A DNA stretch of 44,275 nt, taken from Woeseiaceae bacterium. GTDB lineage: Bacteria; Pseudomonadota; Gammaproteobacteria; Steroidobacterales; Woeseiaceae. The position numbers and the translations under genes are program-made. Of this stretch, positions 15,868-24,981 are shown in pieces (the first letter of the stretch is position 1; each line of letters begins with the position of its first letter). The notes below the pieces were generated by a model, which was not told the DNA's origin, did not search any database, and was given only the letters and a program-made list of their open reading frames with translations. The stretch lies in NCBI GenBank assembly GCA_028227395.1, contig JAOIZZ010000011.1, forward strand, positions 1-44,275. Reading direction: 5' to 3'.

Positions 15868-17937
15868 ATGAAACTTATCATGAAAAACAGAACTTTAACT
15901 TTGCTTACTCGAATTCTTACCTATTGTTTTATTACCCTTGGCGTTATCGCTTGCTCTGAAAATTCTGAAATGAATCAATCTAATGTCACAGTCACCTCAG
16001 GACAAGGTACTTTAGAGGGCCAATGGGAGTATCTTGGTGGTGATGCTGCTCATACACGTTACTCACCAGCAAACCAAATAAACACAGACAACTTTGAAGA
16101 TCTAGAAGAAGCTTGGACATGGGATGGAGCAAGCTTTAATGCACAAAGTGGAAGATCCACACCAAGTTATATAAATGGGACGTTATATACTGTGGCAGGT
16201 GCGCGTAGGTATGTTACTGCACTTAACCCTGAAACAGGTGAGTTAATATGGTCATATGGCGAGCCAAAAACGGGTCGTTATGAATACTCCATGAGAAAAG
16301 ACTACGGCAAAGGTGTTGCTTATGCTGAAATTGATGGTAGAGGTGTGATTTACATCAGTTCTCCGGCGTTCTTTTTAACGGCTTTGGATGCCAAAACTGG
16401 TCAACCATTAGAAGACTGGGGGAAACCTGTACCAATTGAAGGTTTTCCTGAAAGTGGGGTTGTAGATATGCTCGCTGACCTAGGGCATGATTATGATCCT
16501 TATGATGGATTACCACTAGAAACAGGTTATATCACCACATCTTCCCCGCCCATTGTAGTAAATGGTGTCATTATCGTTGGTAACTCCCATGAGCAAGGTT
16601 ATTACCAATCAAGAATAGAAAATGTTCCTGGTGATATTTTGGGTTATGACGCCAGAACAGGAGAATTTCTCTGGAAATTTAATGTAATCCCTCAACCAGG
16701 TGAGGTTGGTCATGAAACTTGGGAGAATGATGCATGGAAATATACTGGTGATATATCTTCTTGGGCGCCGATGTCAGCTGATTTAGAAAGAGGTATTGTT
16801 TACATACCAACGAATGGAGTAACAATCGATTATTATGGCGGATTTAGTCCGGGTGATAATTTATTTTCAACCAGCTTGATTGCTTTGGATGCTAAAACTG
16901 GTGAACGAGTTTGGCACGCACAATTAGTGAAACATGATATTTGGAATTACGATACGCCGACAGCACCAATCCTATTGGATGTGACCGTTGATGGTGTGGA
17001 GATTCCTATAGTGGCCCAAACAACAAAACAAAATTTTGTCTATACTTTTAATAGAGAAACCGGTGAGCCGATTTGGCCTTTCGTAGATACTCCGGTTCCT
17101 GCTTCTGATATACCTGGAGAAAAACTCTCTGAAACTCAACCCTTCCCAACTAAACCATTAGCATATGGTATGCAGGGGTTGGTTCATGATGATCTTATTG
17201 ATTTCACTCCAGACCTTCGTGCAAGAGCTATTGATGCTCTAAAGAATCATAAAATCGGACCTTTATTTAACCCACCTTTACACCGAGATAATGACCAAGG
17301 GTATCGTGCTGCATACTGGTGTCCTGGGGACGGTGGCGGAACAAACATCGATGGTCCAAGCGTTGCAGACCCAACTACTGGAATTCTTTATGTATCAACT
17401 AAGAAGGCTTGTACAGGTAGAATTATTGTTTCTGGAGAAGAGCGGGATAAAAATATCAAACTTCCCACTGGAGCTAAATTTTCTGACTTTGCATCACTGA
17501 GATATGACAATGTAAAAGGTCCAGATGATCTGCCATTATTTAAACCTCCTTATAGTCATATCACTGCAATTGATATGAATACGGGCGATCATCTTTGGCA
17601 GCTTCCTATCGGTGAAACTCCTGAAAGAGTTCTCAATCATCCAGATCTACAAGATATGGATATCCCTACCACAGGAACTGGAAGAAATGCTGCAATGGGA
17701 GTCACCGAAACAGTGTTCATGTATACAGCAATGGCCAGTGATGGGACGAATATGCTCTATTTCGTAGATAAAGTATCAGGTGAACAACTCGGTGGAGTAG
17801 AGATGGAAGATCGCACTAATTATGGTTTGATGAATTATGTTCACAAAGGCAAGCAATACATAATTTTACAGACAGGACCAAAATTAACTGCCATGGCTCT
17901 CTATGATGAGAATGCAGAAAGCGGTGATGATTACTAA
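15868..17937 (+). CDS. PQQ-dependent dehydrogenase lipoprotein (glucose/alcohol dehydrogenase-like)
   Basis: The protein has 689 residues. A lipobox ending GVIAC (Cys29) predicts a lipoprotein facing the periplasm. The mature part is an eight-bladed quinoprotein propeller: LGGDAAHTRYSPANQIN at the first blade, repeated Trp-docking motifs of the type LNPETGELIWSYG and LDAKTGERVW, and the conserved KHDIWNYDTPTAPIL segment near residue 355. That segment resembles the membrane glucose-dehydrogenase signature but has Asn in place of one Asp. There is no haem motif and no adjacent-cysteine disulfide, so electrons must pass to quinone or a separate cytochrome, perhaps the one at 7707. Substrate (sugar or alcohol) is unknown. 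No PQQ biosynthesis gene lies in the window. AGGGA precedes the ATG. Confidence 0.88.
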   Translation: MKLIMKNRTLTLLTRILTYCFITLGVIACSENSEMNQSNVTVTSGQGTLEGQWEYLGGDAAHTRYSPANQINTDNFEDLEEAWTWDGASFNAQSGRSTPSYINGTLYTVAGARRYVTALNPETGELIWSYGEPKTGRYEYSMRKDYGKGVAYAEIDGRGVIYISSPAFFLTALDAKTGQPLEDWGKPVPIEGFPESGVVDMLADLGHDYDPYDGLPLETGYITTSSPPIVVNGVIIVGNSHEQGYYQSRIENVPGDILGYDARTGEFLWKFNVIPQPGEVGHETWENDAWKYTGDISSWAPMSADLERGIVYIPTNGVTIDYYGGFSPGDNLFSTSLIALDAKTGERVWHAQLVKHDIWNYDTPTAPILLDVTVDGVEIPIVAQTTKQNFVYTFNRETGEPIWPFVDTPVPASDIPGEKLSETQPFPTKPLAYGMQGLVHDDLIDFTPDLRARAIDALKNHKIGPLFNPPLHRDNDQGYRAAYWCPGDGGGTNIDGPSVADPTTGILYVSTKKACTGRIIVSGEERDKNIKLPTGAKFSDFASLRYDNVKGPDDLPLFKPPYSHITAIDMNTGDHLWQLPIGETPERVLNHPDLQDMDIPTTGTGRNAAMGVTETVFMYTAMASDGTNMLYFVDKVSGEQLGGVEMEDRTNYGLMNYVHKGKQYIILQTGPKLTAMALYDENAESGDDY

Positions 17938-17946
17938 TAATAATTA

Positions 17947-17975
17947 GGGGCTCGTAATGTATGAGAGCCCCTTTT
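17947..17975 (+). terminator. Intrinsic terminator after the PQQ dehydrogenase
   Basis: GGGGCTC (17947-17953) pairs perfectly with GAGCCCC (17965-17971) around an 11-base loop and is followed by TTTT. It lies ten bases after the dehydrogenase stop and may also help end the convergent acylase transcript. Confidence 0.75.
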
Positions 17976-17990
17976 ATTAATCCTATTGAA

Positions 17991-20189
17991 TTATTGGCCC
18001 GGACTATATTGCCGAATAGCTCGGCTCATAACGTCTTCATTGTAATAGGCAACATCTTTAAATTTTACATCCTTATAACCGATTGCTTGATCATAAAAAT
18101 GAGGCGAATCAGGATCGCCACTTTGCCCACCTGCCAAAATGCTTTTTGCTTTCACCTTATCGCCAAATTCAACCACAGCCACGAAGCTGTTTCCACGATA
18201 ACCATAAATTCGTTTTGTATTTGGATATTGCGTTGCTCCAAATGCTGCTAATGCCCCCCATTTTCCAGAAGCCATACCAATAGCAAGGCTCGGTGCATCA
18301 TCATCATGAGGTTGATCAATATCTCCAGTAATTCTTTGTAATCTATTTACCTCTCCCCACGGAACATTCCATCCACCAAAGTCATCTTCAAGAGCAGCGA
18401 TCGTTTTTTCAAAAATAGCTATCTTTTCACTATTGGGTGAATCAGAACCAAAATAGATTATTCGATCATTACCTCTAAGTAATTCTGGATTTTTTCCCTG
18501 GGCTAGATAATGCAATCCATAAAAATGAGCAATCGTCATAGCAATGGAATCGCTTGCTGTTTTATGATCCCATTCTCTTAGAACATTAATTGCCGCACTA
18601 TGACTTTTATTATCAGAATTTAGTTGGTCAAAAGCGCTAATTAAGCCAGGTAGCAGAGCTTCAAATGCAGGAAGATAGGGGTCATATGCCATCGTGATTA
18701 AATCATCTAGCGTTAAGTTAGACATATTACTCAATAAATCAACAGCATGAAGACCTCTGAAATTCTCTAAATCTGGTGCCATATATACTGCATAATCTTC
18801 AGGATTAGGACTAAATTTTCCGGCTGCTGTGAATGGAGTTGAATTGCAGTTCTGTAACCACCCATTTTCAGGATTCAGAAGAGTGACTATCTCATCCACC
18901 TCATGAATGCCTTGCCAATCGGTTTCAGGATTACTGCCATCAACAGGTTGAGTGTAATCATATTTTGTATCTCTTCTGGGGACAAAATTTCCATGGTAAT
19001 AAGCAATATTTCCTTCTGAATCTGCGTATACCGTATTATTTGATGAGTTGGTACGAATATCCATCATCTCTCTGAAGCCCTTATGACCTGTGTTTTTTGT
19101 CCTTATAAAAGATTGCTTTAATGCATTAACAGGATCCCAGTTAATTTTTGTTGCAACCCACTTGTCATCGATTTTATGTGTCACTGGACCGTGATGGGTG
19201 CGGTAGATGGGAAAAGTCCGTTCCGCCATATTCTCACCGTCTTTATATCTAAGTGTTACTTCTTTGGTCGTAACTGGACGATAATCAGAGCCATAACGAT
19301 AGACTAGGTTTCCATCAATTTTATCGATATCCTCAATAAACTCATCCATAAAATCTAATCGTGTTGAAGTATGCATCCAACCAGTATTCTCATTAAAACC
19401 CTGATAAACAAAAAACTGGCCCCAAGTCACCGCTCCATATGCATTCAACCCTTCTTCACTTACCACGTGAACTTCGCCACGGAAATAAAATGAAGTATGC
19501 GGGTTTATCAATAACATGGAATTTCCTGAAGCGGTATGTTCTCCCGATATAGCAAAGCCATTAGATCCTTTGGGCTCAATAAAATCAGAAACAGCTGTTT
19601 TTGAGGTATCTTTAACAACAAAATTTTCATCGGCACCATAGAAGGATTCGATACCAGCTAGAGGAATTTGTTCTATATCACCTCCGATAGACCCCTCAAA
19701 GAAAAACATAGGCATCCAAGGCTCAAAGTGTGTAATTAGTTTTGGGGTAACTTCCGGGTTTGAGGCTAGATAATAATTAAGGCCATCTGCAAATGATTGA
19801 CATAATAATTGTAACCATTCGGGAGCAGAGGCATAGGCCATTTTAGCTTCTTCTGTTGTCATGAAGAGCCGCGCTCGTAAATCACTGTAAATAGCTTGCT
19901 CACCTTCTATCTCTGCAAGTCTTCCAATAGCCCAAATATAATTCCTTTCGACTCTTGGAAAATCATCTTCAGCTTGAGCGTACAATAAACCAAAAACAGC
20001 ATCTGCATCTGTCTTGCCATAAATATGTGGAACGCCAAAATCGTCCCTTACAATATTAATACTCTTAGCTATTGAAGATAACCTCTCAAATTCTATACTC
20101 GCCTCATTTTGAGTTGAGCAGGAAATCAAAGAAAGGATAATGACTAGCCTAAAAGCCCTTAATAAAAAAATCTGTATATCTTTTCTCAT
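17991..20189 (-). CDS. Penicillin-acylase-family (Ntn) amidase lipoprotein
   Basis: The ATG at 20189 is chosen over one at 20225 because GAGGG lies just upstream, the lipoprotein signal then starts directly (MRKDIQIF to LSLISC, Cys24) and overlap with the permease gene is avoided; the protein is 732 residues. The N-terminal nucleophile Ser209 lies in KGSNGFAISG, where family precursors self-cleave into a small alpha chain and a large beta chain of about 520 residues. VRDDFGVPHIYG near residue 50 and LLINPHTS after the nucleophile are typical. These enzymes split N-acyl amides, including beta-lactams, acyl amino acids and acyl-homoserine lactones; the substrate cannot be told here. It is the last gene of a unit with an APC permease and a PLP lyase, so the amine product is probably imported and degraded. 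Confidence 0.9.
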   Translation of the reverse strand: MRKDIQIFLLRAFRLVIILSLISCSTQNEASIEFERLSSIAKSINIVRDDFGVPHIYGKTDADAVFGLLYAQAEDDFPRVERNYIWAIGRLAEIEGEQAIYSDLRARLFMTTEEAKMAYASAPEWLQLLCQSFADGLNYYLASNPEVTPKLITHFEPWMPMFFFEGSIGGDIEQIPLAGIESFYGADENFVVKDTSKTAVSDFIEPKGSNGFAISGEHTASGNSMLLINPHTSFYFRGEVHVVSEEGLNAYGAVTWGQFFVYQGFNENTGWMHTSTRLDFMDEFIEDIDKIDGNLVYRYGSDYRPVTTKEVTLRYKDGENMAERTFPIYRTHHGPVTHKIDDKWVATKINWDPVNALKQSFIRTKNTGHKGFREMMDIRTNSSNNTVYADSEGNIAYYHGNFVPRRDTKYDYTQPVDGSNPETDWQGIHEVDEIVTLLNPENGWLQNCNSTPFTAAGKFSPNPEDYAVYMAPDLENFRGLHAVDLLSNMSNLTLDDLITMAYDPYLPAFEALLPGLISAFDQLNSDNKSHSAAINVLREWDHKTASDSIAMTIAHFYGLHYLAQGKNPELLRGNDRIIYFGSDSPNSEKIAIFEKTIAALEDDFGGWNVPWGEVNRLQRITGDIDQPHDDDAPSLAIGMASGKWGALAAFGATQYPNTKRIYGYRGNSFVAVVEFGDKVKAKSILAGGQSGDPDSPHFYDQAIGYKDVKFKDVAYYNEDVMSRAIRQYSPGQ

Positions 20190-20214
20190 AACTAAACCCT
20201 CAAGATAATTTATT

Positions 20215-21537
20215 TCATTTTTCACTTATCGCTTGACGCGAAGCTCGCTCATTATAAGGAGCCCGATACTTAATATAAATCAACACCAGCAATATGTATG
20301 CAAGTACCAAAATCCAGCCGCTTTTGTCTATATCAGAAAAAGACAGCGCACCTTGCCCAATTAAAATACATACACCAACAACACTGATTATCTTAACCTT
20401 TGTTTCAGATAATCGCATGGTTGCTTTATTAAATAAATTTGGTAATTTCTTTGAAAATTGATAAGCAGCCACCAAGGGTATTAAATCATATATAAATACG
20501 AGTCCTCCACCTAACATAATGATGTAACGCAAATCTTTTCCAGCCAGAATTGGAGTCAAGCCAAATAATAAAATAACTGTCAATAGAATATGGGGGGTAT
20601 TGTATCGTTGATTCACTTTCGCGAGACTTTGGGGCAACCAACCGTCTTGACATGCAATCAATAATGATTTTGTGGCCCAAGAAAAAGTCGAGTTAATGCT
20701 GGTCGCTAATGCGAATAATCCAGCACCAACAATAAATGCAACATACACAGACGGCGGAAGAATAGATTTAGCAACCTCAGCCAAGGGTTTTCCAGCAGTT
20801 TGCTCTATGGGCAATATTCCGACTGCCACAATAGATACCAGTGCAAAGAATACCGCGGCAATAACGGTACTGTATATAATTGCTCTTGGCAGGTCATGTT
20901 GGGGATTTTTCATTTCTCCGCCTAGCTCTGAAATATACTGAGCGCCGCCTGTTGAAAATGAAAGCACCACACAAGCCAAACCAAAACCATACCAACCCTG
21001 GGGAAATAATTTTTCTGTATCTTTAAAATTCGTATAGTCAACTTCCAAGATGCCAAAAAATATTAATGAGGATAATCCACATAGTAAAAAAACAATCATT
21101 ATTTTTTGGATAAATGCTGCCTGCTTAACTCCAAATAAATTTATTATATAGAATAAAAGCATAATACCAATCGCGGTTAAATTTGCATTGAGCTGTGGCA
21201 CTAAAGCTATAGCATATTGTGAAAAACCCAACGCAAATAATGCTATTAAAATATGCGTAAAAGTTAATATAGCCAGGTAGAAGAAGCCAACTTTTGGTCC
21301 AAGGATACGCTTACAGTAGACATATAAACCACCTGTAGCAGGCATAGCAGAACCCATAAATGCAATCGGCAATTGTTTAATTATGGACAATATAGCTGAT
21401 AGTATGAACGCAAAAGGTATCGCGTAAGCAGTAAAACCTATGCCTATGCCAATCAACACCATAATACCGGAACCCACAACTTGGCCCATTGCAATAGCAA
21501 AAACATCCCAAAATGTTAATGATCGTTTAAGTTCCAT
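20215..21537 (-). CDS. APC-family amino-acid permease
   Basis: The 440-residue protein has about twelve membrane segments and the APC start FWDVFAIAMGQVVGSGIMVL, with the Gly-Ser-Gly substrate motif in helix 1. A later helix reads AGLFALATSINSTFSWATKSL. These carriers import amino acids or amines by exchange or proton symport. The gene starts 25 bases after the PLP-lyase gene and ends 25 bases before the acylase start, so the three very likely share one transcript. The context suggests uptake of the amine or amino acid freed by the lipoprotein acylase. Substrate is unknown. Confidence 0.88.
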   Translation of the reverse strand: MELKRSLTFWDVFAIAMGQVVGSGIMVLIGIGIGFTAYAIPFAFILSAILSIIKQLPIAFMGSAMPATGGLYVYCKRILGPKVGFFYLAILTFTHILIALFALGFSQYAIALVPQLNANLTAIGIMLLFYIINLFGVKQAAFIQKIMIVFLLCGLSSLIFFGILEVDYTNFKDTEKLFPQGWYGFGLACVVLSFSTGGAQYISELGGEMKNPQHDLPRAIIYSTVIAAVFFALVSIVAVGILPIEQTAGKPLAEVAKSILPPSVYVAFIVGAGLFALATSINSTFSWATKSLLIACQDGWLPQSLAKVNQRYNTPHILLTVILLFGLTPILAGKDLRYIIMLGGGLVFIYDLIPLVAAYQFSKKLPNLFNKATMRLSETKVKIISVVGVCILIGQGALSFSDIDKSGWILVLAYILLVLIYIKYRAPYNERASRQAISEK

Positions 21538-21562
21538 TATTTACTTACCTAAAACCTCAAAA

Positions 21563-22762
21563 TCAAACTAAAGCTAAAGCTAACTCAAAATCAGCAATCA
21601 AGTCATCCGCATCTTCGAGGCCGGTCGAAACTCTAATCATCCCTCTATAGATACCCATTTCTTGTCGCTCTTCTTCAGGTATATCCAAAAAAGCCATCGT
21701 AGCTGGAATTTGCGTGGTTGTTCTGACGCCGCCCAAACTAGCAGCAAAACACGCCAACTCCAAACTATCAAGCACAGTCAAAGCTTTATCTCCATCACTC
21801 ACCTCAAAGGTTAGCATACCGCCATATTTAGGCATTTGTTTTTTTGCTAATGCATGCTGAGGATGGTTTTCCAAGCCAGGATACCAAACACTCTTCACTT
21901 TGGGGTGGTTAGAAAAATATTTTGCTAATTTCATTGCCGTTTGACATTGTCGCTCTAATCTCACTGATAATGTTTGAATACCTCGCAGTAAAACCCAGGC
22001 ATTAAAAGGTGAAAGAGGTGACCCCCATTTAACCATCGTATTCCAACGTATTTGCTCCATAAAATCAGCTGGTAATATGCTTGATTTCATGGCAATAACG
22101 CCCCCAAGAGCATCGTTATGACCACCAATAAATTTAGTAGCACTTTCAATTACAATATCGACACCCCATTCAAGTGGCCTAACTACATAAGGACTTGCAA
22201 AGGTATTATCGCAAACCACTACAATACTTTTCTCGTGAGCAATGGCAACCAGTCCATCAAAATCAGGCACCTTCATTGATGGGTTTGCAATAGATTCAAA
22301 ATAAAGGACTTTTGTATTTTCCTGTATGGCGTTTCGCACAGCATCAAGGTCTGCGGTATCCACAAAAGTTGTAGTAATACCATAATCAGTTAAACGATGA
22401 TCCAGCATTTCATGGGTTGAGCTATAGGTAGTCCAATCGCAAACGATATGATCCCCGCTTTTCAGAAGGCCAAATAAAGTAACTGAAATTGCAGCCATTC
22501 CAGAGGCAGTAGCTAAACAAGCATCCGCACCTTCGATCATCATCATTTGTTCTTCAAACTGATATTCGTTTGGATTGCCGCATCGACCATAAATATTAAC
22601 GGACTTCCTTTCCCCATCTACCACTTTCTGGTAGACCTCAGCACCATAGTGAAAACTTGATGACATAAATATCGGAGCACCAATCGAGCTTGAGCCTTCA
22701 TCAGGTGCATAATAAACTGCTCTACTATCGAAGTTTAAATTTTTTCTTTTTTCTTCTTTCAC
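21563..22762 (-). CDS. Cys/Met-metabolism PLP enzyme (cystathionine/methionine gamma-lyase type)
   Basis: The start codon is GTG at 22762, supported by AAGGA seven bases upstream. The 399-residue protein belongs to the trans-sulfuration PLP family. GSSSIGAPIFMSSSF lies near the N terminus, IYGRCGNPNEYQFEEQM near residue 58, ASGMAAIS binds the cofactor phosphate, CDNTFASPYV holds the conserved Asp, Lys210 in ESATKFIGGH is the Schiff base, and RVSTGLEDADDLIADF closes the protein. Members include cystathionine gamma-synthase, beta- and gamma-lyases, methionine gamma-lyase and O-acetylhomoserine sulfhydrylase; the branch is not resolved. As first gene of a permease/acylase unit it is more likely degradative than biosynthetic. 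It faces away from the psuK-like gene. Confidence 0.87.
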   Translation of the reverse strand: MKEEKRKNLNFDSRAVYYAPDEGSSSIGAPIFMSSSFHYGAEVYQKVVDGERKSVNIYGRCGNPNEYQFEEQMMMIEGADACLATASGMAAISVTLFGLLKSGDHIVCDWTTYSSTHEMLDHRLTDYGITTTFVDTADLDAVRNAIQENTKVLYFESIANPSMKVPDFDGLVAIAHEKSIVVVCDNTFASPYVVRPLEWGVDIVIESATKFIGGHNDALGGVIAMKSSILPADFMEQIRWNTMVKWGSPLSPFNAWVLLRGIQTLSVRLERQCQTAMKLAKYFSNHPKVKSVWYPGLENHPQHALAKKQMPKYGGMLTFEVSDGDKALTVLDSLELACFAASLGGVRTTTQIPATMAFLDIPEEERQEMGIYRGMIRVSTGLEDADDLIADFELALALV

Positions 22763-22871
22763 TAGAATTCCTTTTTAAATGATTTAGATGACACCCTATC
22801 TAAGGCAAATATAATGTAGCTCTTTATATTTTTTTTATAAAGATAATTTTAACCATACTTAAAGATAATAA

Positions 22872-22893
22872 TAAAATAATTACAATTATTTTA
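22872..22893. repeat. Perfect 10-base inverted repeat upstream of the psuK-like gene
   Basis: TAAAATAATT (22872-22881) and AATTATTTTA (22884-22893) are exact inverted copies separated by two bases. The spot lies in the divergent region between the PLP lyase and the psuK-like gene and overlaps the candidate -35 box. It may be an operator, but AT-rich palindromes also arise by chance. Confidence 0.55.
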
Positions 22894-22909
22894 GATAATA
22901 GTGTATTTT
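22880..22909 (+). promoter_or_regulatory. Candidate promoter of the psuK-psuG operon
   Basis: TTACAA (22880-22885) and TATTTT (22904-22909) are spaced by 18 bases. Transcription would start near 22915, inside the palindrome that follows. The match to consensus is moderate. Confidence 0.35.
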
Positions 22910-22911
22910 AC

Positions 22912-22942
22912 TAACATATGTTAATAAAATAAACATAAGTTA
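22912..22942 (+). promoter_or_regulatory. Tandem palindromic operator candidate for the psuK-psuG operon
   Basis: TAACATATGTTA (22912-22923) is a perfect 12-base palindrome. A second copy with two mismatches, AAACATAAGTTA (22931-22942), follows 19 bases further on, about two helical turns, and runs into the ATG at 22942. The downstream kinase has an N-terminal winged-helix domain, so self-regulation at these sites is a reasonable inference. No ribosome site is visible here, as the operator occupies its place. Confidence 0.5.
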
Positions 22943-24045
22943 TGAATATTACCAAACGAGAACAAGAGATACTGACAGAAATCGAATCCAATCCCCAAGT
23001 ATCGCAGAAATATCTATCAGAAAAATTGGGCATTACTAGGTCTGCTATTGCAGTACATATAATGAATCTAAGTGCCAAGGGATTGATAAAAGGTCGAGGT
23101 TATATTTTAAGTGCGCAACCGATAATCTCAATAATTGGTGGGGCAAATATTGATATACATGGAATATCTTTGCGAAGAATAAAACCAAGAGATTCTAATC
23201 CAGGAAATCTTTTTAGTTCCCCTGGAGGAGTGGCCAGAAATATTGCTGAAAATATTGTTCGATTAGGGCTCCCTTGCAGATTGATCACAGCTGTTGGGCA
23301 AGATCAAAATGGGGATATGTTGATTAAAAATTGTCAAGAACTAGGAATAGACACTCGCTATATACTAAGACACGGTGAAATGCAGACTTCCACTTATCTA
23401 TCAATTATCGATAGCTCAGGTGAAATGCTTAATGCTATTTCTGATATGAAAGTTATTAATGCGATTACACCTTCTTATATCAAATCAATTGAGAAAACAC
23501 TCATTCAATCCGAACTAATTGTTTTAGACACAAATCTTGAGACCACCACACTAAAATACGTTATAAATAAATTAAATCGTATACCTATTTTTATAGATAC
23601 GGTCTCAACAATAAAAGCAAAAAAAATACTGCCCTTTTTAGATAAAATAAATACCTTGAAACCAAATCTCATGGAGGCAGAGTCAATATCAGGAATAAAA
23701 ATCAAAGATCTAAGCAAACTGCCATTAATAGCAAATTGGTTTCACGACAAAGGATTGAAAAGATTATTTATTACGCTTGGTGAAAAAGGCATTTTCTATA
23801 GTGCACCAGGAGAATCTGGCATCGAAACTTTACCTTTACAGAAAAACAAAATTGTAAACGTTTCGGGTGCCGGAGATGCATCAATGGCAGGTCTCGTTCA
23901 TGCTTGGAAGGAACAATACAGCGCAAAAGAATCAGCAAAAAAAGCATTGATTGCCGCTCAGATAGCACTTACGAACACCGATACAATCAATCCCTCTATG
24001 TCCCTCAAACATCTTGAAGACAAATACAATGAACAGTATGCATAA
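22942..24045 (+). CDS. psuK: HTH-PfkB fusion kinase, probable pseudouridine kinase
   Basis: The 367-residue protein has an N-terminal winged helix-turn-helix (about 1-58: TKREQEILTEIESNP then YLSEKLGITRSAIAVHIMNL) fused to a PfkB/ribokinase domain (about 62-355). IIGGANIDIHG opens the kinase domain, GGVARNIAENIVRLG binds the sugar, and NVSGAGDASMAGL near residue 312 carries the catalytic Asp and anion hole. E. coli PsuK lacks the HTH, but HTH-PfkB fusions occur in related proteins such as YeiI. The partner psuG starts eight bases after its stop, which supports phosphorylation of pseudouridine to its 5'-phosphate as the reaction. The HTH suggests it also binds its own promoter. Alternative nucleoside substrates cannot be excluded. 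Confidence 0.85.
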   Translation: MNITKREQEILTEIESNPQVSQKYLSEKLGITRSAIAVHIMNLSAKGLIKGRGYILSAQPIISIIGGANIDIHGISLRRIKPRDSNPGNLFSSPGGVARNIAENIVRLGLPCRLITAVGQDQNGDMLIKNCQELGIDTRYILRHGEMQTSTYLSIIDSSGEMLNAISDMKVINAITPSYIKSIEKTLIQSELIVLDTNLETTTLKYVINKLNRIPIFIDTVSTIKAKKILPFLDKINTLKPNLMEAESISGIKIKDLSKLPLIANWFHDKGLKRLFITLGEKGIFYSAPGESGIETLPLQKNKIVNVSGAGDASMAGLVHAWKEQYSAKESAKKALIAAQIALTNTDTINPSMSLKHLEDKYNEQYA

Positions 24046-24052
24046 TAATCAC

Positions 24053-24970
24053 ATGTCTGAAAATTTAGTTATCAATCCTGACATACAAATAGCACTCAAA
24101 GATGGGAGGCCTATTGTTGCATTAGAGTCCACTATTATTTGCCATGGAATGCCCTATCCGCAAAATATTGAAACTGCAAAAGCAGTTGAAAAAATCGTCA
24201 CTGATAATGGTGCAATACCGGCAACTATCGCCATAATAAATGGTCACCTAAAAGTAGGTTTAACTTCAGATGAAATGGAATATCTAGCAATAAATGGAGA
24301 AAAAATAAAAAAAGTAAGCCGACGTGATCTCCCCTTCATCCTTTCTCAAAAGAAAGATGGCGCTACAACTGTAGCTGCCACTATGATTATTGCAGCTATG
24401 GCAAAAATTAACATATTTGCAACGGGAGGTATAGGCGGTGTTCATAGAGACATTAATGATTCTCTGGATATTTCAGCAGATTTACAGGAACTTGCAAAAA
24501 CCAATGTTGCGGTTGTCTGTTCAGGGGTTAAGTCTATTTTGGATATTCCACGCACACTTGAATATTTAGAGACTCATGGAGTTCCAGTTATAGGTTATAG
24601 AACTAATAATATGCCAGCATTTTATACAAGCGCTAGTGGTTCTTCGGTGGACTATAATATCGAATCGTGCTCAGAAATAGCAAAAGTTATCAAAATGAAA
24701 TGGGAAATGAACTTTGATGGAGGTATAGTCATAGCAAATCCTATCCCAGAAAAATATTCACTCCCAGCCAAAGAAATAAATAGAGTGATTGATCTTGCCT
24801 TAATAGAAATGAAAGAAAAAAAAATTATTGGCAAAAAAACCACCCCTTTTCTTCTGTCCAAGATTGCAGAAAAAACCGGAGGAAAAAGCTTATCGTCAAA
24901 CATTCAACTTGTTTTTAATAATGCCGCCCTAGCTGCAAAAATTGCTGTAAATTTAACTCAAATTAAATAA
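24053..24970 (+). CDS. psuG: Pseudouridine-5'-phosphate glycosidase
   Basis: The sequence follows E. coli PsuG closely from end to end: ALESTIICHGMPYPQNIET near the N terminus, IPATIAIINGHLKVGL, VSRRDLPF, FATGGIGGVHR, DISADLQELA, Lys160 in VCSGVKSILD (matching the catalytic Lys that forms the ribose-phosphate adduct), VIANPIPEKYSLP and SNIQLVFNNAALAAKIA. The enzyme breaks the C-glycosidic bond of pseudouridine 5'-phosphate to give uracil and ribose 5-phosphate in the cytoplasm. ATG at 24053 is used because it aligns with the usual start; in-frame ATGs at 24029 and 24038 overlap the kinase gene and are possible. It sits between the kinase and the oxygenase, and all three should be co-transcribed. 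Confidence 0.95.
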   Translation: MSENLVINPDIQIALKDGRPIVALESTIICHGMPYPQNIETAKAVEKIVTDNGAIPATIAIINGHLKVGLTSDEMEYLAINGEKIKKVSRRDLPFILSQKKDGATTVAATMIIAAMAKINIFATGGIGGVHRDINDSLDISADLQELAKTNVAVVCSGVKSILDIPRTLEYLETHGVPVIGYRTNNMPAFYTSASGSSVDYNIESCSEIAKVIKMKWEMNFDGGIVIANPIPEKYSLPAKEINRVIDLALIEMKEKKIIGKKTTPFLLSKIAEKTGGKSLSSNIQLVFNNAALAAKIAVNLTQIK

Positions 24971-24981
24971 GTATTGAAACT

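Noticed and set aside
20189-20225. Twelve-codon N-terminal extension of the acylase from an ATG at 20225
   Set aside because: It would overlap the permease gene, lacks a ribosome site and places charged residues before the lipoprotein signal; the ATG at 20189 has GAGGG in front.
24014-24052. Longer psuG start from TTG at 24014
   Set aside because: TTG inside the kinase gene with no ribosome site; three in-frame ATGs follow and the PsuG-like N terminus begins at 24053.
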